The position numbers and the translations under genes were made by a program. DNA of 8,815 bases from Burkholderia sp. (lineage in GTDB: Bacteria > Pseudomonadota > Gammaproteobacteria > Burkholderiales > Burkholderiaceae): assembly GCA_030151225.1 (NCBI GenBank), contig JASLEG010000108.1, forward strand, positions 1 to 8,815, read 5' to 3'. The notes under the pieces are model-generated. The model searched no databases and was not told where the DNA came from. It saw nothing but the letters and a program-made list of their open reading frames with translations. Of the stretch, positions 4,919 to 8,815 are shown piece after piece. Position 1 is the first letter of the stretch. The number at the start of each line of letters is the position of its first letter.

Positions 4919-6416
4919 AACTCAGGTCCACCGGCACGAAAATCTGTGCGTTGTCGCGCTGGATCAGCAGCGCCAGGCTGTTGCCGGCGCTCTTGACCGC
5001 GTCGCGCAACTGTTCGGGGCTCGTTACCGGCCGGCCGTTCACGGCCAGGATCACGTCGCCGGGCTGGATGCCGGCATTGGCCGCCGGGCCGGTGGCCTGC
5101 TGCACCATCAGGCCGTGCGTGAGCGAGGTGCCGGCGCGCTCCTGCGGATTGAGCGGGCGCACCGCCACGCCGAGTCGGCCCTGTTCGGCCGGTTCGTCGT
5201 TGCTGGCCGTCTGCTGGGTGTCGCCGAGCGAGGTCAGCGTGACCGACACGTCCTTGCGCGACTTGTCGCGCCAGATCTGCAGGTCGGCCTTGGTACCCGG
5301 CTTCAGGCTGGCGATCTGCCCCGGCAGCATGGTGGAATCCTGCACCGGCGTGCCATTCACCGACAGGATCACGTCGCCGGGCTGCAGGCCGGCCTTCGCC
5401 GCCGGGCCCTTCGGATCGACTGAGCTGACCAGTGCGCCGTCCGGCTTCTGCAGCCCGAACGAGCTCGCCAGCGTCTGGTCGAGGCCCTGCACCGCCACGC
5501 CGAGTCGGCCGCGGCTCACGTGGCCGGTCTTCACCAGTTCGTCCTTGACCTTGATCGCCTCGGTGATCGGGATCGCGAACGACAGGCCCTGGAAGCCGCC
5601 CGTCTGCGAATAGATCATCGAGTTGATGCCGATCACCTCGCCCTGCAGGTTGAACAGCGGGCCGCCCGAGTTGCCGGGGTTGACCGGCACGTCGGTCTGG
5701 ATGAACGGCGTGTAGTTCTCGTCGGGCAGCGCGCGCGACTTGGCGCTGATGATGCCCGAGGTGACCGTGTTGTCGAAGCCGTACGGCGAGCCGATCGCCA
5801 CCACCCACTGGCCGACCTTGCTCTGCTGCGGATCGCCGATCTTCACCACCGGCAGGCCGGTCGCGTCGATCTTCAGCACCGCCACGTCCGACTGCTTGTC
5901 GGCGCCGATCACCTTGGCGCGGTATTCGCGCTTGTCGGTCAGCTTGACGGTCACGACGTTGGCGCCGTCGATCACGTGCGCATTGGTGAGGATGTAGCCG
6001 TCGGGGCTCACGATGAAGCCGGAGCCGAGGCTCGTGCTCGGCTGGTCCTGATCCTGACCGCCGCCGCCCATGCCCGGCACCTGGCCGTAGAAGTGCTTGA
6101 AGAACTGATAGAACGGATCGCTCGGATCGATCGGCAGCTGCTGCGCGCCGCCCCCGCCACCGCCGCGACGCATCGAGGTCTTCACCACGTGCTTGGCGCT
6201 GATGTTGACGACGGCCGGGCCGTAAGTCTCGACCAGACCGGAGAAATCGGGAATCCCCGTCTTGGCGGCAGCCTCGGCCGGCATCAGCGCCGCGGCCTGT
6301 GCCGGAGAAATGATCTGCGGCGGCTGCGCGTGATGCGTGCCGGCCACGTAGGTTGCGGACAATGCGGCCGCAACGGCCACTGCGACGGCGCCTCGCGCCA
6401 GGAAACGGGTATTCAT
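4917..6416 (-). CDS. HtrA/Do-family periplasmic serine protease (DegP/DegQ/MucD-like)
   Basis: Periplasmic protease and probable chaperone that degrades misfolded envelope proteins; 499 residues, the usual two-PDZ size. Residues 1-30 are an N-terminal signal sequence. The trypsin-like domain (about 60-290) shows the full catalytic triad: His147 in TNAHV, Asp177 in SDVAVLKID and Ser250 in GNSGGP. PDZ1 is about 303-395 (GRLGVAVQGL, AAKAGLQPGDVILSVNG) and PDZ2 about 412-497 (GRLGVAVRPL, AANAGIQPGDVILAVNG). Glycine-rich insertions at 85-90 and 115-120 lie in the regulatory LA-loop region, which is variable in the family. The ATG at 6416 has an AGGAGG site 6 nt upstream (plus-strand 6423-6428). 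It lies 109 bp downstream of a two-component system on the same strand, with a PmrA-like repeat in the gap, suggesting control by that system. DegP, DegQ and MucD cannot be told apart here. Confidence 0.93.
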   Translation of the reverse strand: MNTRFLARGAVAVAVAAALSATYVAGTHHAQPPQIISPAQAAALMPAEAAAKTGIPDFSGLVETYGPAVVNISAKHVVKTSMRRGGGGGGAQQLPIDPSDPFYQFFKHFYGQVPGMGGGGQDQDQPSTSLGSGFIVSPDGYILTNAHVIDGANVVTVKLTDKREYRAKVIGADKQSDVAVLKIDATGLPVVKIGDPQQSKVGQWVVAIGSPYGFDNTVTSGIISAKSRALPDENYTPFIQTDVPVNPGNSGGPLFNLQGEVIGINSMIYSQTGGFQGLSFAIPITEAIKVKDELVKTGHVSRGRLGVAVQGLDQTLASSFGLQKPDGALVSSVDPKGPAAKAGLQPGDVILSVNGTPVQDSTMLPGQIASLKPGTKADLQIWRDKSRKDVSVTLTSLGDTQQTASNDEPAEQGRLGVAVRPLNPQERAGTSLTHGLMVQQATGPAANAGIQPGDVILAVNGRPVTSPEQLRDAVKSAGNSLALLIQRDNAQIFVPVDLS

Positions 6417-6458
6417 GAGCTTCCTCCTCGTTGTTGGTTCGCAGCGTAAAGGCGCTGT

Positions 6459-6475
6459 CTTAAAGGAGGCTTAAC
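6459..6475. promoter_or_regulatory. Putative response-regulator box (CTTAA-N6-CTTAA direct repeat)
   Basis: On the plus strand CTTAAA-GGAGG-CTTAAC gives two CTTAA half-sites with an 11-bp period, the spacing of PmrA/BasR and QseB boxes, which are bound by OmpR-class dimers head to tail. It lies in the 109-bp gap between the sensor kinase and the protease gene, 43 bp before the protease start. The neighbouring response regulator belongs to the same broad class. The spacing is seen directly; the regulator assignment is inference. The downstream -10 for the protease is weak (TTTACG at best), which would fit an activated promoter. Confidence 0.45.
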
Positions 6476-6525
6476 CGAAGCGGGGCCGGATCGGAAACCC
6501 GCGCCCGGCGGCCTTCAAATGGCTT

Positions 6526-7842
6526 TCATGGAACACGGGCGGCGGGGAATTCGATCTCCACGAGCAGGCCCCCGGCAGGCGATTCGCCGAGCGTGAGCGT
6601 GGCGCGCTGCTGAGCGGCCACGCGCTTGACGATGGCGAGGCCGAGGCCGCTGCCGGACACGTCGGCCCGTGCGCGCGCCGAGGAATCGCGATAGAAGCGG
6701 TCGAACACGCGCTCGCGCTCCTCGGGCGGAATGCCCGGGCCGCTGTCGGCCACTCGCACTCGCGCGCGGCCGTCGGCGAAGGCGAGCGAGACGTCGACGC
6801 GGCCGCCCTCGGGCGTGTACTTCACGGCGTTGTCGAGCACGTTGTTGAACAGCACGCGCAGCGCGCCGATGTCGGCATCGACCACGGCCGGCTGGGCCTC
6901 CTCGATGCCGAGATCGATGTCGCGCCGCTGCGCCACCACGGCGTGCGCGCTCACGCATTGCGCGAGCACGTCGGCGAGCGACACGGGCTCGCGCACGGTC
7001 GCGCCGTCGGGCTCCGAGCGCGCCAGCGCGAGCAGCTGCTCGGCCAGGCGCGTGGCCCGCGTCACGCCGCTCTGCAGATCGGCGAGCGCCTCGCGGCGGG
7101 TCTCGTCGTCCTGCGCGCGCGCCACCAGTTGCGCCTGGATCTGCACGGCCGCGAGCGGCGTGCGCAGCTCGTGGGCCGCGTCGGCCACGAAGGCCTTCTG
7201 CGTGTCGAGCGCGGCCGACAGGCGCGCGAGCAGGCCGTTCAGCGCGTGCACGAGCGGCTGCACCTCCTGCGGCAGGCGCTTGTCGGGCAGGGGATCGAGC
7301 GCCTCGGGCCGGCGCGACTCCACGGCGCGCGTGACGCGCCGCAACGGCCGCATGCCGCGCCCGACGATCATCCACACCGCCGCGCCGAGGAACGGCAGCA
7401 GCAGGATCATCGGCCACACGGTGCGCAGCGCCACGCTCGCGGCGAGCCGGTTGCGCACCGACAGCGGCTGCGCGAGCTGCACCACGTTGTCGCCGACGAT
7501 CGCGCCGTACACACGCCATTCGCCGCGATCGGTGCGTTCGGTGGAGAAGCCGAGCTCGGCGCGCGGCGCGATCGGCGCGCGCGGATGCGAGAAGTACATG
7601 AGCCCGCCGTTGCGGTTCCAGATCTGGATCACGATGCCTTCGTCGCCGACGTTGGTGCGCGAACCGAACACCTGCGAGAACGGCTCCGACGGCAGCGCCG
7701 CGGCGATTTCCTGGAGCTGGTAGTCGAACAGTTCGTTCGCTTCCGCGAGCGCCTGGCGATAGATCAGCCAGCCGGCCGCGCCCACGCCCGCGACCACGAT
7801 CGCGAGCAGCCAGATCAGCAATTGATGGCGAATCGACCTCAC
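6526..7842 (-). CDS. Two-component sensor histidine kinase (QseC/TctE/PmrB-like)
   Basis: Inner-membrane kinase of 438 residues. Transmembrane helix 1 is about 8-28 and helix 2 about 142-162, enclosing a periplasmic sensor of about 113 residues; the N-terminus (RHQLLIWLLAIVVAGVGAAGWLIYRQALAEANELFDYQLQEIAAALP) fits the 2CSK_N type of QseC/TctE kinases. A HAMP-like segment (GRGMRPLRRVTRAVESR, 161-177) leads to the H box FVADAAHELRTPLAAVQ with phospho-acceptor His224. The ATPase domain has the N box NNVLDNAVKYTP (333-344), G1 DSGPGIP (366-372), F box FDRFYR and G2 GSGLGLAI (397-404). All key residues are intact. It starts with GTG at 7842, 3 nt after the response-regulator stop, with its ribosome site AAGGA inside that gene, so translation is probably coupled. 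The signal is unknown. Confidence 0.93.
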   Translation of the reverse strand: MRSIRHQLLIWLLAIVVAGVGAAGWLIYRQALAEANELFDYQLQEIAAALPSEPFSQVFGSRTNVGDEGIVIQIWNRNGGLMYFSHPRAPIAPRAELGFSTERTDRGEWRVYGAIVGDNVVQLAQPLSVRNRLAASVALRTVWPMILLLPFLGAAVWMIVGRGMRPLRRVTRAVESRRPEALDPLPDKRLPQEVQPLVHALNGLLARLSAALDTQKAFVADAAHELRTPLAAVQIQAQLVARAQDDETRREALADLQSGVTRATRLAEQLLALARSEPDGATVREPVSLADVLAQCVSAHAVVAQRRDIDLGIEEAQPAVVDADIGALRVLFNNVLDNAVKYTPEGGRVDVSLAFADGRARVRVADSGPGIPPEERERVFDRFYRDSSARARADVSGSGLGLAIVKRVAAQQRATLTLGESPAGGLLVEIEFPAARVP

Positions 7843-7845
7843 GCG

Positions 7846-8508
7846 TTACGATTCCTTCACGACCATGTAGCCGAGCCCGCGCACGTTGCGGATCAGGTCC
7901 GAGCCGAGCTTCTTGCGCAGCGCGTGGATGTACACCTCCACGGTATTGCTGCCGATCTCCTCGCCCCAGCCGTACATCTTCTCCTCGAGCTGGCTCTTCG
8001 ACAGCACGGCGCCGGGCCGCGCGAGCAGCGCCTCGAGCAGCGCGAACTCGCGCGCCGACAGCGCCACGGCCGCGCCGTCGAGCGTGACCTGGTGGGAAGC
8101 GGGATCGAGCGTGAGCGCGCCGTGGCGGATCAGCGATTCGCTGCGGCCCGCCTGGCGGCGGATCAGCGCGCGCATGCGCGCGGCGAGCTCGTCGAGATCG
8201 AAGGGCTTGACGAGGTAGTCGTCCGCGCCGGCGTCGAGCCCCTTCACGCGATCGGCGACGGCGTCGCGCGCCGTGACGATCAGCACCGGCAGCGCATGGC
8301 CGCGCGAGCGCAGCGTGCGCAGCACGTCCACTCCGTCGCGCTTGGGCAACCCCAGATCCAGCAGCATCAGGTCGTAGGTTTCGCCGCCGATCGCGGTCAG
8401 CGCCGCCTCGCCGTCCTCCACCCAGTCCACCGCGAAGCCGTCGGCCTTCAGCGCCTTGCGCACACCTTCGGCGATCATCGTGTCGTCTTCGACCAGCAGG
8501 ATTCGCAT
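7846..8508 (-). CDS. OmpR-class response regulator, partner of the downstream kinase
   Basis: DNA-binding regulator of 220 residues. The receiver domain (1-115) has the acidic pair Asp8/Asp9, phospho-acceptor Asp51 (LMLLDLGLPKRDG), Thr79 (VLIVTAR) and Lys101 (YLVKPF), all intact. The winged-helix output domain (about 125-218) has LSAREFALLEALLARPGAVLSKSQLEEKMYGWGEEIGSNTVEVYIHALRKKLG and the closing IRNVRGLGYMVV in shortened view. This is the QseB/PmrA/TctD branch. The kinase gene follows after 3 nt, so the pair is one operon. A GAGG ribosome site precedes the ATG at 8508. It likely acts on its own promoter and on the adjacent HtrA protease gene, where a CTTAA repeat is present. I give no symbol because the branch members cannot be separated by eye. 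Confidence 0.93.
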   Translation of the reverse strand: MRILLVEDDTMIAEGVRKALKADGFAVDWVEDGEAALTAIGGETYDLMLLDLGLPKRDGVDVLRTLRSRGHALPVLIVTARDAVADRVKGLDAGADDYLVKPFDLDELAARMRALIRRQAGRSESLIRHGALTLDPASHQVTLDGAAVALSAREFALLEALLARPGAVLSKSQLEEKMYGWGEEIGSNTVEVYIHALRKKLGSDLIRNVRGLGYMVVKES

Positions 8509-8543
8509 GCGCGCCGCCTCGTTGCAGAAATTCGATGCCGGCC

Positions 8544-8549
8544 ATTGTA
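8544..8549 (-). promoter_or_regulatory. Predicted -10 box of the two-component operon
   Basis: TACAAT (5 of 6 to consensus) on the minus strand, 35 bp before the response-regulator ATG, would start transcription near 8537. A -35 at normal spacing is poor (ACGAAT or GACGAA at about 8567-8573). It lies in an 8-bp inverted repeat (CATTGTAG / CTACAATG) with the -10 of the divergent gene. Confidence 0.4.
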
Positions 8550-8596
8550 GCGCCCCGCGCGGTGCAATTCGTCATCCCGGCGACGGAGCTTGTCTC

Positions 8597-8602
8597 TACA
8601 AT
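8597..8602 (+). promoter_or_regulatory. Predicted -10 box of the divergent exported-protein gene
   Basis: TACAAT on the plus strand, about 48 bp before the ATG at 8651, mirrors the -10 box of the two-component operon. The start of transcription would be near 8609. No good -35 is seen at the expected spacing. Confidence 0.4.
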
Positions 8603-8650
8603 GAACGCACTTCCGGCACCGTGCGCCGGCCCGCACTTCCCTGTACGTCG

Positions 8651-8815
8651 ATGACCCACACGTCCCGCTCCGCCACCCCGTTCCGACTTTCCCGCCACGC
8701 CGTCCGTGCCGCCCTCGTGCTCGCCGCCTGCACCGTGCTGGCCGCCGCCTCGCCCGCCGAGGCGCGCAAGAAGCCGCGCGCGGCGGCGGCGGCACGGCAT
8801 GCCGCCACGGCCGCC
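8651..8815 (+). CDS. N-terminal part of an exported protein, possibly a D-alanyl-D-alanine endopeptidase/carboxypeptidase
   Basis: An open frame of 55 codons runs off the right edge. It begins MTHTSRSATPFRLSRHAVR, then a hydrophobic stretch AALVLAACTVLAAASPAEA (20-38) with a good Sec cleavage site after AEA. An LAAC at 24-27 also fits a lipobox, so a lipoprotein is a weaker alternative. A lysine/alanine-rich linker follows (RKKPRAAAAARHAATAA), a style I associate with Burkholderia low-molecular-weight penicillin-binding endopeptidases (PBP7 type), but no catalytic motif falls in the window, so that is only a guess. The ATG has no clear ribosome site; an in-frame GTG at 8621 is the alternative start. 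The gene is divergent from the response regulator. Confidence 0.6.
   Translation, partial: MTHTSRSATPFRLSRHAVRAALVLAACTVLAAASPAEARKKPRAAAAARHAATAA

Noticed and set aside
6463..6469. AAGGAGG on the plus strand, like a strong ribosome site
   Set aside because: No start codon follows at a proper distance; it is the spacer of the CTTAA direct repeat.
8601..8654. A 17-codon frame whose TGA overlaps the ATG of the exported-protein gene
   Set aside because: The likely transcription start near 8609 lies after its ATG, and its GGAG is 12 nt away, so a coupled leader peptide is unlikely.
6515..8800. A 761-codon open frame on the minus strand
   Set aside because: It is out of frame with the intact kinase and response regulator it covers and is arginine/alanine-rich with no motif.

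Overview
The window is GC-rich proteobacterial chromosome with dense genes and strong G/C third-position bias. Protein similarity recalled from memory points to a Burkholderia, and the left edge has the arrangement known for the bpeR / bpeA-bpeB-oprB efflux locus. I could run no search, so genus is a confident inference and species is open (a plant-associated Burkholderia would fit).

Layout. 1-323 (minus) is the N-terminal part of an RND efflux periplasmic adaptor lipoprotein (BpeA/MexA/AcrA type), cut by the window edge. 324-755 is a long AT-richer divergent control region with a good promoter for the adaptor, an AcrR-like inverted repeat inside that promoter, and a roughly 245-nt hairpin-rich leader. 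756-1412 (plus) is the TetR-family repressor BpeR. 1444-2460 (minus) is a zinc-independent MDR oxidoreductase, divergent from a LysR regulator at 2558-3496 (plus). A CoxG/SRPBCC-like protein with a C-terminal membrane anchor (3493-4203, minus) meets the LysR gene tail to tail and shares a CTAG with it. A small secreted carboxypeptidase-regulatory-like protein (4372-4794, minus) ends in a clear intrinsic terminator. Next come a periplasmic HtrA/Do-family protease (4917-6416, minus), a sensor kinase (6526-7842, minus) and its OmpR-class response regulator (7846-8508, minus). The right edge holds the start of a divergent exported protein (8651 onward, plus), possibly a penicillin-binding peptidase.

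How they work together. Three local regulatory units are visible. BpeR probably represses the divergent efflux operon. The LysR protein probably controls the divergent oxidoreductase. The two-component system lies just upstream of the HtrA protease, and the gap between them holds a CTTAA-N6-CTTAA direct repeat of the PmrA/QseB type, so the system may control the protease as an envelope-stress output. The secreted protein downstream of the protease may belong to the same envelope response.

I found no tRNA, rRNA, insertion sequence, CRISPR array, prophage or other sign of recent transfer. This looks like core chromosome. The regulatory DNA is the most interesting part; I see no evidence of a wholly new system.
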